The notes under the pieces are model-generated. The model worked only from the letters and a program-made list of their open reading frames with translations. It made no database searches and was not told where the DNA came from. A program made the position numbers and the translations under genes. DNA of 22,558 bases from Hermodarchaeum sp048885185 (GTDB lineage: Archaea; Asgardarchaeota; Hermodarchaeia; Hermodarchaeales; Hermodarchaeaceae): contig JBHLQC010000012.1 in NCBI GenBank assembly GCA_048885185.1, positions 1-22,558 on the forward strand, in the 5' to 3' direction. Positions 7,596 through 14,345 of the stretch are shown piece by piece; position 1 is the stretch's first letter; every line of letters starts with the position of its first letter.

Positions 7596-8282
7596 ATGGC
7601 TTACGGAGTTTTCAATGCACTTGAAACGGTAATAATCGGTGGATGGTTTGTAATCATCGGTTACTTCTTGCTGCTGTTTGTCTATTTCCTACTTTTTCGG
7701 TTCAGGGAATCAAAGAATCCGTTTCATCTCGGGTTTGGACTGTTCTTCCTCCTCTTGGGTGTTGCTCGTGTTTTTTACCTGATTTGGGATTATTACCAGC
7801 TGGAAGTAATTTGGTGGATGTCTGCCACCGTTGTCTCGTGGCTAGCGATCTTCACAATTTTCCTTGCCCTAACTTTTCAAATTCTTGAAAGGCAGTTCTG
7901 GCAAGTTATACTCATTTCTTCTCCACCCCTCATCGTTGCGATTTTGACTCTTATTTTCCCCTTCCTCTTCTGGTCGCCGCAAATTATCGGTTATCTGACT
8001 ATCGGGTATGCTATCGCAAACTATGCGATTCTTCCCCTCTACGTGATTGTTTTGCCTGCCCTCTTCTTCTACATTGGCTTACAGTTAACGGGTCAGTTAC
8101 GTAAAAGCAACTTCCTGCTTGGCACAGGTTTCCTTATCTATTATGGAGGGCGTGTCATTCAGCCGTTTTCAGATTTCTTGGACGCACTTTTACCAGCTCT
8201 AGCTGATATTCTTGCGCCTATCCTTGTGTTTATTGCTCTCATGCTCATCGCTCTGGGAGTATTGCTTGAAGAACGCGAATAA
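7596..8282 (+). CDS. Seven-helix integral membrane protein of unknown function
   Basis: Family not recognised. The 228 residues are almost wholly hydrophobic, with about seven membrane segments near 10-34, 43-65, 72-95, 102-123, 129-162 (possibly one long or two short helices), 172-190 and 203-224. Short charged loops include RFRESK around 35-40 and QLRKSN around 167-172, and the tail is acidic (EERE). No signal peptide cleavage site, soluble domain or catalytic motif is visible. The ATG has a weak GGGGA element upstream and a good TATA box. The gene is transcribed divergently from the hdr-kor operon and converges on the longin-like gene with 24 bp between. The layout resembles the seven-helix sensory domains found ahead of kinases, but no output domain is attached, so that is only a comparison. 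Confidence 0.8.
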   Translation: MAYGVFNALETVIIGGWFVIIGYFLLLFVYFLLFRFRESKNPFHLGFGLFFLLLGVARVFYLIWDYYQLEVIWWMSATVVSWLAIFTIFLALTFQILERQFWQVILISSPPLIVAILTLIFPFLFWSPQIIGYLTIGYAIANYAILPLYVIVLPALFFYIGLQLTGQLRKSNFLLGTGFLIYYGGRVIQPFSDFLDALLPALADILAPILVFIALMLIALGVLLEERE

Positions 8283-8306
8283 TTCGGGCACCGAACCAGA
8301 AATGAG

Positions 8307-8900
8307 TTACTCGATTAGATCGAGTTTGGTGAGTTTATACAAGAGCACATCTACATCATCTTGAGGAAATCCGACTATTTGGGCAATTTCTCGGGGTGAA
8401 TGTTCGCCATCGCATTGTTTGGCGACGTTGTATTCCTGTTCGCTTATTTGCCCTAGTTTCACCATTAGTCGTGGGAGTCCACGTTTGAGTTTCGGTGAGG
8501 GTACATCGTTTTTACCTATGAATCCATTATTGAGTAATTGATTGAGTTCAGGTGTGAAGGAGAAGAATACTAACTTTCCATCCCATGTTTTGAGAGTCTC
8601 TTCATATTGGTCTGAAAATCGGTCGATTACTTTGTCAAGCGCTTGGAGGACTTGGAGGCGATTATCGTCCTTGTCAACCACTGCGGCCACGACAATGTAA
8701 TCACCAGCAGCATAGGTAATGTAAAATTCGCCCATCTCCACGATTCGGGCTTCCCCTTTTCCTTTGGAAACCATGCGAGCGAATTCCCGGATGGCGGAAA
8801 AGAAGCCTGCAACCAACGTGGAGTCGAGTTCTAGCTCTCCGAATTTTTGGTCTAGAAGACAGACCCCGCTTGGGTGCATGAGATAGACCACGTGTAGCAT
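8307..8900 (-). CDS. Longin-like domain fused to a C-terminal winged helix
   Basis: The 197-residue protein looks like a eukaryotic-signature-type regulator. The N-terminal part (1-125) has the order strand-strand-helix-three strands-helix expected of a longin rather than roadblock fold. Residues 2-20 give two strands, 27-45 a helix, 51-76 three strands, and 80-105 a helix. Residues 140-197 form a compact helix-rich region ending in an HTH-like SPREIAQIVG and a LLYKLTKLDLIE recognition-helix/wing pattern. ATG at 8898-8900 has GAGGGA about 6 nt upstream, and an AATAATAC-type TATA element lies near 8930-8937. Longin domains in eukaryotes act in vesicle trafficking and GTPase regulation, and Asgard archaea have many. 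Role here is unknown. The fold is assigned by secondary-structure pattern only, so a different alpha/beta domain is possible. Confidence 0.6.
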   Translation of the reverse strand: MLHVVYLMHPSGVCLLDQKFGELELDSTLVAGFFSAIREFARMVSKGKGEARIVEMGEFYITYAAGDYIVVAAVVDKDDNRLQVLQALDKVIDRFSDQYEETLKTWDGKLVFFSFTPELNQLLNNGFIGKNDVPSPKLKRGLPRLMVKLGQISEQEYNVAKQCDGEHSPREIAQIVGFPQDDVDVLLYKLTKLDLIE

Positions 8901-8955
8901 ATTTGGTCCCTCGTGGGGATGGAAATCTGTATTATTGGCTACTCAAAGCGTAGTC

Positions 8956-8960
8956 AAAAA
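8956..8960 (-). terminator. Oligo-T stretch after tRNA-Leu
   Basis: Minus strand TTTTT begins 17 nt beyond the encoded CCA of the tRNA. That position fits T-rich archaeal termination. No hairpin precedes it. Confidence 0.4.
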
Positions 8961-8993
8961 GGTAACGATGGGATAGTGGTGCGGGGGGAGGGA

Positions 8994-9020
8994 GTTTCGG
9001 AGCTCGCAGAACGTGACTCT
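8994..9020 (-). other. tRNA intron 3 (T-loop, position 59/60)
   Basis: A 27-nt insert with a textbook bulge-helix-bulge. The exon helix is the T-stem GAGGG/CCCTC. The 5' bulge AA/A and 3' bulge AC/T flank a perfect 4-bp helix of TTCG (54-57) with CGAA in the intron. The intron helix is GAG(T)/(G)CTC. Removal restores TTCGAAT, the commonest T-loop. Confidence 0.85.
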
Positions 9021-9051
9021 TTCGAACCCTCGAACCGCTGCCGGACAGGAT

Positions 9052-9072
9052 GTCTCCTAAGCATGGTTAGAT
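9052..9072 (-). other. tRNA intron 2 (canonical position 37/38)
   Basis: A 21-nt insert after G37. CTAA near its start pairs with TTAG over a CCATGC loop. The central helix is CTC (32-34) with GAG in the intron, again with an A-G mismatch, and the 3' bulge is ACA. It needs the CAGGA/TCCTG stem that forms once intron 1 is removed, so order of splicing may matter. Confidence 0.65.
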
Positions 9073-9079
9073 CTTGAGT

Positions 9080-9109
9080 AACGCCGTCAACCTGCAAACG
9101 CAAGTGACT
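9080..9109 (-). other. tRNA intron 1 (tRNA position 30/31)
   Basis: A 30-nt insert splitting the anticodon stem from its loop. It contains a strong hairpin: GTCACTTGC pairs with GCAGG-T-TGAC around a GTTT loop, with one bulged T. The proposed motif is bulge GGA, a central helix CGC/GCG plus an A-G mismatch, then bulge TTA. Because A31 is repeated at both ends, the cut could equally be 31/32 (9079-9108). Confidence 0.65.
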
Positions 9110-9175
9110 CCTGCGCCGTTGACCATGCTTGGCTACCCCCGCACGGGAGTTGGTTCAAGAAATGCTTCGCATTGC

Positions 9176-9181
9176 TTTAAA
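9176..9181 (-). promoter_or_regulatory. TATA box of tRNA-Leu
   Basis: TTTAAA centred 36 nt upstream of the first tRNA base, predicting a leader of about 10 nt. Between it and the start lies a small inverted repeat AATGC-TTC-GCATT (9161-9173), possibly chance. Confidence 0.5.
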
Positions 9182-9236
9182 CGTTTGTCTTCACAGGCCG
9201 TGGGAGTACTGACTCTATGGGTTCCAACTAAAGAGC

Positions 9237-9242
9237 TATATA
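9237..9242 (+). promoter_or_regulatory. TATA box of gcvH
   Basis: TATATA preceded by a purine-rich AAAGAG that fits a BRE. The expected start is near 9266, about 28 nt before the chosen ATG. Confidence 0.6.
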
Positions 9243-9293
9243 GCGGAAAGTGTGAAACACGGAATCAACTAATTGTCTGGAGTTTTCAAAACC

Positions 9294-9686
9294 ATGACAA
9301 AAATTCCTGCGGAATTGCTCTATACGAAAGAACATGAATGGGTACGGCAAGAAGATGGTGCCGTACGGGTTGGTATTACCGATTATGCCCAAGAAGAGTT
9401 ACACGAAGTTGTAATGGTGGAACTTCCTTCGGTGGGCACGGCAGTCGAAGCTGGTGAAGCGTTTGGCACCGTTGACTCGGTCAAAGCAACTTCAGAGCTC
9501 TTTTCTCCCCTTTCAGGAGAAGTAACCGAAGTTAATGAAAAGCTTGAAGAAGCGCCAGAGCTTGTGAATAATGATCCATATGGAGAAGGATGGATGGTAG
9601 CCATCAAAGTTTCTGACCCGAATGATCTCAAGCCTTTATTGAGTGCCGATGATTACAAGAAATTCATTGAAGAACTCGGGAAATGA
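9294..9686 (+). CDS. gcvH: Glycine cleavage system H protein (lipoyl carrier)
   Basis: H protein shuttles the methylamine group of glycine on a lipoyl arm between the P and T proteins. The 130-residue chain has the classical LLYTKEHEW start region. The lipoylation motif GTVDSVKATSEL places lipoyl-lysine at K64, and the C-terminal NDPYGEGWM motif follows near residue 100. An in-frame TTG at 9273 would add seven residues, but the ATG at 9294 gives the family length and has GGAG 11 nt upstream. No gcvP, gcvT or lipoate ligase is in the window, so the gene stands alone with its own promoter. A glycine cleavage role is the default, and free-standing H-like proteins can also carry lipoate for other enzymes. 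Confidence 0.93.
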   Translation: MTKIPAELLYTKEHEWVRQEDGAVRVGITDYAQEELHEVVMVELPSVGTAVEAGEAFGTVDSVKATSELFSPLSGEVTEVNEKLEEAPELVNNDPYGEGWMVAIKVSDPNDLKPLLSADDYKKFIEELGK

Positions 9687-9724
9687 GGGCTCACTCAGAA
9701 AACGTGTGTGGTCGGTACGAGAAC

Positions 9725-9733
9725 TTTTTTAAG
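9725..9733 (+). promoter_or_regulatory. TATA-like element before aglB
   Basis: TTTTTTAAG about 50 nt before the aglB ATG, preceded by purine-rich ACGAGAAC. The T-run could at the same time terminate gcvH transcription. Confidence 0.4.
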
Positions 9734-9780
9734 TACACGGAATTATCAAGGCACCATTCTTCCTACATCTAGGTGACCGG

Positions 9781-12700
9781 ATGCCATTACGGGATTCACT
9801 TCGATCCATTTGGTCTTTCCTTCGACGATACCTACATGGTCCACGAATGGATGTTTCTCGGGCTAATGTCATGGCAACCGTGGGACTGATTGGTATCTGT
9901 TTTCTTGCCTTGATGATTCGGCTTCTTCCGACAATTGGTTTTCCAATTATGATTCGAGCGTTTGACCCGTGGTATAACCTTCGAGAGGTTGAATTCATTT
10001 TAGAGAATGGGTTCGCAGCTTGGTTTGGCTGGTATGATTGGACTACATGGGTGCCGTTTGGACGCAATATTCCACAGACATCTTACCCTGGAATTCCCTT
10101 CTCTGCAGCCCTGTTACACTTAACATTTCAAGCTCTGGGACTTCAAATTGATATAATGACGACCGCAGTGCTATATCCGGCAATATTTGGACTCTTTGGA
10201 GTTCTCGCCATCTATTTTCTTGGCTGTGAAATTGGATCGAAGGAAATCGGGCTTTTAGCAGCCTTCTTCATGGCAATTATTCCAGCGTACACACAACGAA
10301 CCGTAACTGGCTTCTTTGACAATGAAGCAATTGGAATTGTAGCAATCATCCTAACCTTATTCTTCTTTGTTCGCGCCTTGCGAAAAGGATCAATTGTTTC
10401 AGCCATCTTTGGGGGACTTTCACTTGGACTCCTCGCAGCGAGTTGGAGTGTTTACCTGTATATGTTCCAGATATTCGCCATTTTTGCGTTAGTCATGGTA
10501 TTACTCCGCAAGTACTCGCGGAGACTGTTTCTTGCCTATTCTGGTGTCGTTTTAACAGGCTTTCTCATAGCTATCTGTGTCCCCCGAATTGGCCCTGATT
10601 GGGTGACGTCTTCAACGGGACTAATACCTATTGGCGTCTTTGGAATCCTATTGCTTATTGAACTCGTCCGAGTATATCGAGTCACAGAAATTAGCCTTCC
10701 AAGTAGGTTGGGTTCGCTCTCTAGTAGGTTGCGACCGTATCTGGCTTACATCTTTGGGGCTATGTGTGCTCTCATTGTCGTCGGTTTGGGCTACTTGTAT
10801 CAATCGGGCTTAATCGTCACTCTTTCCACGGCAACAGAAGACTTGGGAATTTTCGGGGATATTGGAAGTAAATTCCTAACTGTAATTGATCCATTAATCC
10901 GGCAACAAGCGTATCTCCTCGCCTCAGTAGGCGAACACCTTCCTTCACCCTGGGCAACGTTTTGGTACAATCTCGGAATTTTGGTTCTTCTCATGCCCTT
11001 TGGATTTTACATCGCCTTTCGACGTGAAAGAGACTCTGACATTTTACTTATCATCTTTGCACTTACAGCTATGTATTTCACAGGCTCTATGATACGATTA
11101 ACCCTTATTCTAGCCCCGGCTGCAGCAATTCTGGGTTCTTACGGCCTCATGATGTCCATTCGTCCCTTCCGACCCATCTTCTGGCAACGTCCAATTCTTA
11201 CCCGCCGCCGCCGCCGCATTACACCTCCAGCTACACGGGGCTTTGCAACAATTTCCTACTTCTTCATCATCATCCTTCTTCTTGCCTCGACTTATACGGC
11301 AGTCGCAGCCACAGATAATATGGGTTCACCTGAAATCACCCTAGGATTCCGATATTCAAACGGAGATACTATAGTCTATTATGATTACCTCGAAACGTTC
11401 GGGTGGATGCAACATCACACCCCACCAGATAGTATAATGATGTCGTGGTGGGACTACGGATACTGGACCCGGCAAGCCGGTCAGCGCCCCACCGTCGTGG
11501 ATAACGCGACGAATAATAAGACGCAGATAGCGTGGGTAGGACGAATGTTCATGGAAACAGATCCTATTGAAGCGCTCAAGATATGTCGCAGGTTCAATGT
11601 GAGCTACGTCTTCGTCCATTTTGGTGGAGGTGTAGCCGCCTTTGCTGGTGACGAAGGAAAATGGCAATGGATGAGCCGGATTTCCACTGAGGTCTTTGGT
11701 GATGACGTGCCCAATGAAGACTACTTCTGGAACCAAACCACCGGGGCCCACTATGACCCGTATTACGAGACTATGATTTTCAATATGCTCTGGTTGAACG
11801 CAACCCAATGGCAACATGCATCAGAAATGTCAGACCCACGGGATACTGCAGGACAATCACGTCTTCCGGTCCAACCGACGCTTGACCCTGCTAGGACCAT
11901 TTTCAGCGTCTTTTCCCCAGTCTACATGTCAGAAGTGCAACTAATGAAAGTTTATCAGTGTAACTACACGTGGCTTGATAGTAGTTTGGAATTGGGGGGT
12001 GCTAGTGCCTATGCCATCAACAACGACACGACCTTTTTCGGTCCTGAAGATCTGAGCGAGGTGGTTGTTGAAGTTACTAATACCGGCCTTTACCCCTTAA
12101 CCCTCAATGAAGCGAATATCACGTATTGGGAAGCAGAATCAGGAACCTACCAGACATACCCAGTCACTGAGATTGCCACTCGAGCGATTACAACATCTTC
12201 TGGTAGCTTAACGGTTGCACCCGGCGAAACGGTCATGCTATCCATTCGAGTCGATGTGTACTTCACCATTGGAACTGACATCGAGTTTAATCTGTACGCT
12301 GATGGCTATACCCCGCCTTTGAATGCCAGCATAAGTATTCCTGTTCGGTCACCCCCAGATTATGAGTTGACCGCACTCACTTCAAATACCTATGCATATG
12401 ACAACGGAACGATTTACGTTGAAGTCGAAAACACAGGGATAGGCTATGTTACGATTGACTCACTTGCCAGAGCTACAGATTCCGAAGGGACGGTGACTAT
12501 TTACCTAAGGGGAGAGGAGTTGACTCGGGGTCGACTTCTTTTCACGGGGGAGAAACTCGGTATTAGGATTGACGGAGCAGCTGCTGAGTTGCTTATGGAT
12601 TCCGGGGATACCATCGAGGTAACACTGTATTATGCAAGCTTACTAGACGATTATGAAGGGCTGAACGTTACAATTCCAATCGTCGTCCAAGAAACGCCAC

Positions 12701-12861
12701 CAACACCAATCTCTCCCACTGGAACTTATCATCTCGTATCTAATGAAGTACGGCTTCCAAATCAAGAAGTGATTGATTATAATTACGAACTTTCTTTGCT
12801 CTTCCCTGTATCATGTGAAGAAAGTAGGTTCTTTTTCATTTTTCGTCGATATGAACCGTAA
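9781..12861 (+). CDS. aglB: Archaeal oligosaccharyltransferase AglB (STT3 family)
   Basis: AglB transfers lipid-linked glycan to Asn of N-X-S/T sequons on the outer face of the membrane. In its 1026 residues the first acidic motif is AFDPWYN (D62), the second DNE at 180-182, and the loop motif SVGE at 382-385. WWDYGYW at 556-562 recognises the sequon, followed by a DK/MI-like stretch (574-590). About a dozen membrane helices span roughly residues 30-510, including an Arg5 stretch (475-479) encoded by CGC repeats. The extracellular C-terminus holds two Ig-like beta domains (about 757-855 and 861-970) with many sequons (for example N651, N673, N728, N779, N848, N875, N962), consistent with self-glycosylation. 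AGGTGA sits 4 nt before the ATG. The last 26 codons overlap nop10 on the other strand. Confidence 0.95.
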   Translation: MPLRDSLRSIWSFLRRYLHGPRMDVSRANVMATVGLIGICFLALMIRLLPTIGFPIMIRAFDPWYNLREVEFILENGFAAWFGWYDWTTWVPFGRNIPQTSYPGIPFSAALLHLTFQALGLQIDIMTTAVLYPAIFGLFGVLAIYFLGCEIGSKEIGLLAAFFMAIIPAYTQRTVTGFFDNEAIGIVAIILTLFFFVRALRKGSIVSAIFGGLSLGLLAASWSVYLYMFQIFAIFALVMVLLRKYSRRLFLAYSGVVLTGFLIAICVPRIGPDWVTSSTGLIPIGVFGILLLIELVRVYRVTEISLPSRLGSLSSRLRPYLAYIFGAMCALIVVGLGYLYQSGLIVTLSTATEDLGIFGDIGSKFLTVIDPLIRQQAYLLASVGEHLPSPWATFWYNLGILVLLMPFGFYIAFRRERDSDILLIIFALTAMYFTGSMIRLTLILAPAAAILGSYGLMMSIRPFRPIFWQRPILTRRRRRITPPATRGFATISYFFIIILLLASTYTAVAATDNMGSPEITLGFRYSNGDTIVYYDYLETFGWMQHHTPPDSIMMSWWDYGYWTRQAGQRPTVVDNATNNKTQIAWVGRMFMETDPIEALKICRRFNVSYVFVHFGGGVAAFAGDEGKWQWMSRISTEVFGDDVPNEDYFWNQTTGAHYDPYYETMIFNMLWLNATQWQHASEMSDPRDTAGQSRLPVQPTLDPARTIFSVFSPVYMSEVQLMKVYQCNYTWLDSSLELGGASAYAINNDTTFFGPEDLSEVVVEVTNTGLYPLTLNEANITYWEAESGTYQTYPVTEIATRAITTSSGSLTVAPGETVMLSIRVDVYFTIGTDIEFNLYADGYTPPLNASISIPVRSPPDYELTALTSNTYAYDNGTIYVEVENTGIGYVTIDSLARATDSEGTVTIYLRGEELTRGRLLFTGEKLGIRIDGAAAELLMDSGDTIEVTLYYASLLDDYEGLNVTIPIVVQETPPTPISPTGTYHLVSNEVRLPNQEVIDYNYELSLLFPVSCEESRFFFIFRRYEP

Positions 12862-12983
12862 CGATCCTCAATCGAAAAGCGAGCGGGATGGGCGTTTTTT
12901 ACTGGACCGTTGCAGGTTGGGCATTGTTTTTGATTGAGTGTGTAAGTGTTGCACTGACTGCATTTCTTTAGAAGTTTGGTCAT
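12783..12983 (-). CDS. nop10: H/ACA ribonucleoprotein protein Nop10
   Basis: Nop10 binds Cbf5 in H/ACA RNPs that pseudouridylate rRNA. The 66-residue product has a zinc ribbon with C8/C11 and C21/C24, followed by the family core AHPARFSIEDRYGSYRRK (31-48). A polar tail of about 16 residues (SSHDTGKSKESS at the end) exceeds the usual length. ATG at 12981-12983 is preferred because it gives MTKLLKKCSQC. A GTG at 12996-12998 would add five residues. It follows aIF2-alpha by 26 nt, the conserved archaeal arrangement S27e-aIF2alpha-Nop10. Its 3' end overlaps the convergent aglB coding region by 79 bp, which is unusual. Confidence 0.93.
   Translation of the reverse strand: MTKLLKKCSQCNTYTLNQKQCPTCNGPVKNAHPARFSIEDRYGSYRRKMKKNLLSSHDTGKSKESS
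12862..12980. other. No additional gene seen between aglB end and nop10 start
   Basis: This stretch is coding for nop10 on the minus strand. No terminator hairpin for aglB was seen here, which implies aglB transcripts end inside the antisense nop10 region. Confidence 0.4.
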
Positions 12984-13009
12984 TACAGCTGTGCACACCC
13001 TTCCAGTGA

Positions 13010-13816
13010 TTATGTACGTGCTTCTACTTGACCTTCTCCGCCCGATTCTTTAATTATTTTTAGACTGGCTTCAAGTGCGTGTTCTAGGAGTTGTTCAGCC
13101 TGTTTGTAATCTTTCCCACTTACACGAATTCGATATCGTGGCGCGCCTTCAAGGAACACTTCGCCTCCTGAGGAGGTAACGATTTCTTGTGCAGCCAGAA
13201 GGGCTTTTCGAACGCCTTCAACACCTTCAGGGCCACGGCAGGTGAGTTCAATGGTTGATTCAACGCTGACCTCGCGGACAATAACATGTGCTTGTGCCAG
13301 TTCGAATAGTATGTCAGCCCATTTCTTGGGTATGCCAAGGTCGATTAGTACTTTGGATCCTTTTTCTTTTGTTTCTTCCAAGGCTTCAAGCATGTCCGAG
13401 AAATGTTGTTCCATTCGTTGTCCTGCAATTTGGTAGGCTTCTTCGGGGGTCTTTTTCATTTTTTCAGCAGCTAGAGCTAGGAGTTTAATGCCGCGTTGTG
13501 CTCGTTTCCATTCTTGGATTTTCATGCGTCCCTGTTCTTTGGTTACTCGTCGCAGTGAAGTGTCAACTTGGTGACGTTCTGGATCAACGCGAAGGACTTT
13601 GATTACGATTTTTTGATTTTCTCGAACGAAGTTACGAATATTGCGAACCCAAGTTGATGCGATTTCTGAAATGTGGATAAAGCATTCTTGATTGTCGAAT
13701 TCATCCATTTCGGAGTAGGCGCCGTGGGATGTTATCCGCTTAACTGTAGCAACGACCAAGTCGCCTACTTCTGGAAGTTTTCTTTTAGATGCTGGGTTGG
13801 GGGCGTCCTTTGACAT
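13010..13816 (-). CDS. aif2a: Translation initiation factor aIF2 subunit alpha
   Basis: Alpha subunit of the heterotrimeric factor that brings initiator Met-tRNA to the small ribosomal subunit. The 268-residue chain has an N-terminal S1/OB domain (about 12-87, with VVATVKRITSHGAYSEMDEF and ECFIHISEIA), a helical middle domain (about 90-175) and a C-terminal alpha/beta domain that contacts the gamma subunit (about 180-265). The ATG at 13814-13816 has AGGTGAT about 4 nt upstream. An in-frame GTG three codons earlier overlaps that ribosome site and is rejected. Family and operon position (after L44e and S27e, before Nop10) agree. Confidence 0.96.
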   Translation of the reverse strand: MSKDAPNPASKRKLPEVGDLVVATVKRITSHGAYSEMDEFDNQECFIHISEIASTWVRNIRNFVRENQKIVIKVLRVDPERHQVDTSLRRVTKEQGRMKIQEWKRAQRGIKLLALAAEKMKKTPEEAYQIAGQRMEQHFSDMLEALEETKEKGSKVLIDLGIPKKWADILFELAQAHVIVREVSVESTIELTCRGPEGVEGVRKALLAAQEIVTSSGGEVFLEGAPRYRIRVSGKDYKQAEQLLEHALEASLKIIKESGGEGQVEART

Positions 13817-13857
13817 GGAAATCACCTTGGAATGGGGGATAAGGCTGAATAGGGGAA

Positions 13858-14052
13858 TTAGCCTAACTCTTGGAGGACTTCGCCAATGATGCGGGCTTTA
13901 CCACCTCGGGGTTCAGTGAGGGGTTTGCCGCACACATCACAGACGACGCTTCGTGTTGCCCACCCAAATACTGTCTGTTCGTGTTCACATTCTTTGCATT
14001 TCACGAGAAGAAATCGGGATTTTGGTTCAGGGATAGTTTTCTTTTTTGCCAC
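13858..14052 (-). CDS. rps27e: Ribosomal protein S27e
   Basis: Small zinc-ribbon protein of the 30S subunit. The 64 residues hold paired ligands C19/C22 (CKEC) and C38/C41 (CDVC) and the family sequence VKCKECEHEQTVF. The start is GTG at 14050-14052, with GGAG upstream, giving (M)AKKKTIPEP. It lies 17 nt after L44e and 41 nt before aIF2-alpha in the same operon. Confidence 0.96.
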   Translation of the reverse strand: MAKKKTIPEPKSRFLLVKCKECEHEQTVFGWATRSVVCDVCGKPLTEPRGGKARIIGEVLQELG

Positions 14053-14069
14053 GACATCTCCACTCCAGG

Positions 14070-14345
14070 TTAGATAAATTCTAATTTCTTCAGTCGAATG
14101 CCTTCACGAACCGTGACATGCCCGCATTCTGAGCATTTTAGGCGCAAAGATTGTTTCTTTGTAACCTTTGAGAATCTTTTTTGAATGGGTTTGGGTTGTG
14201 AGCCGTATCCTGCTTCTTTTCGGTTATACCGACGTCGTCCAGCGGAAAGTACACGCTCTCGACCCTTCTTGTATAAACTAGCGGCATGTTCTCTGTGTGT
14301 TTTACATCGCGCACAGTACGTCTTAATGGTCTTCGGAACTTTCAT
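14070..14345 (-). CDS. rpl44e: Ribosomal protein L44e
   Basis: Zinc-binding protein of the 50S subunit near the E site. The 91 residues have ligands C11/C14 (CARC) and C71/C74 (CSEC), with the basic GRRRYNRKEAGYGSQPKP segment in the middle. The ATG at 14343-14345 has AGGAG about 9 nt upstream and lies inside the end of the GINS gene (23-nt overlap), so replication and ribosome genes are translationally linked here. Confidence 0.96.
   Translation of the reverse strand: MKVPKTIKTYCARCKTHREHAASLYKKGRERVLSAGRRRYNRKEAGYGSQPKPIQKRFSKVTKKQSLRLKCSECGHVTVREGIRLKKLEFI

Larger units (their letters stand above)
8977..9142 (-). tRNA. trnL-CAA: tRNA-Leu(CAA) gene interrupted by three introns, CCA encoded
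   Basis: Minus strand reading from 9142. The acceptor arm is GCGGGGG/CCCCCGC, followed by A and an encoded CCA (8977-8979). Then come TA and a D-arm GCC...GGC with GG in the loop. The anticodon stem is CAGGA/TCCTG and the loop CTCAAGA (anticodon CAA). A leucine-type long variable arm TCCGGCAGCGGTTC contains the stem CCG/CGG. The T-arm is GAGGG/CCCTC with loop TTCGAAT. These parts become continuous only if three segments are removed: 9080-9109, 9052-9072 and 8994-9020. The mature RNA is then 85 nt plus CCA, the normal tRNA-Leu length. The long variable arm agrees with the anticodon's leucine identity. Standard scanners could miss it because T-loop and anticodon stem are both broken. Intron 3 has a perfect bulge-helix-bulge, while introns 1 and 2 have relaxed ones. 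Confidence 0.85.

Noticed and set aside
9052..9108. A single long anticodon-loop intron
   Set aside because: It would leave loop GTCACTA with a Val anticodon CAC and no central helix pairing, in conflict with the leucine-type variable arm.
8980..9142. A tRNA on the plus strand, since the ends pair either way
   Set aside because: Read on the plus strand there is no T-arm GTTCGA-type sequence before the 3' acceptor and no CCA; the minus strand has all features.
9074..9337. 87-codon plus-strand frame across the tRNA and gcvH start
   Set aside because: Antisense to the tRNA and out of frame with gcvH; no family likeness or ribosome site.
11205..11220. CGC/CCG trinucleotide repeat as a microsatellite
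   Set aside because: Encodes the Arg5 loop of AglB between membrane helices; only five units.
11356..11817. 153-codon minus-strand frame inside aglB
   Set aside because: Antisense to the WWDYG catalytic region; no motif of its own.
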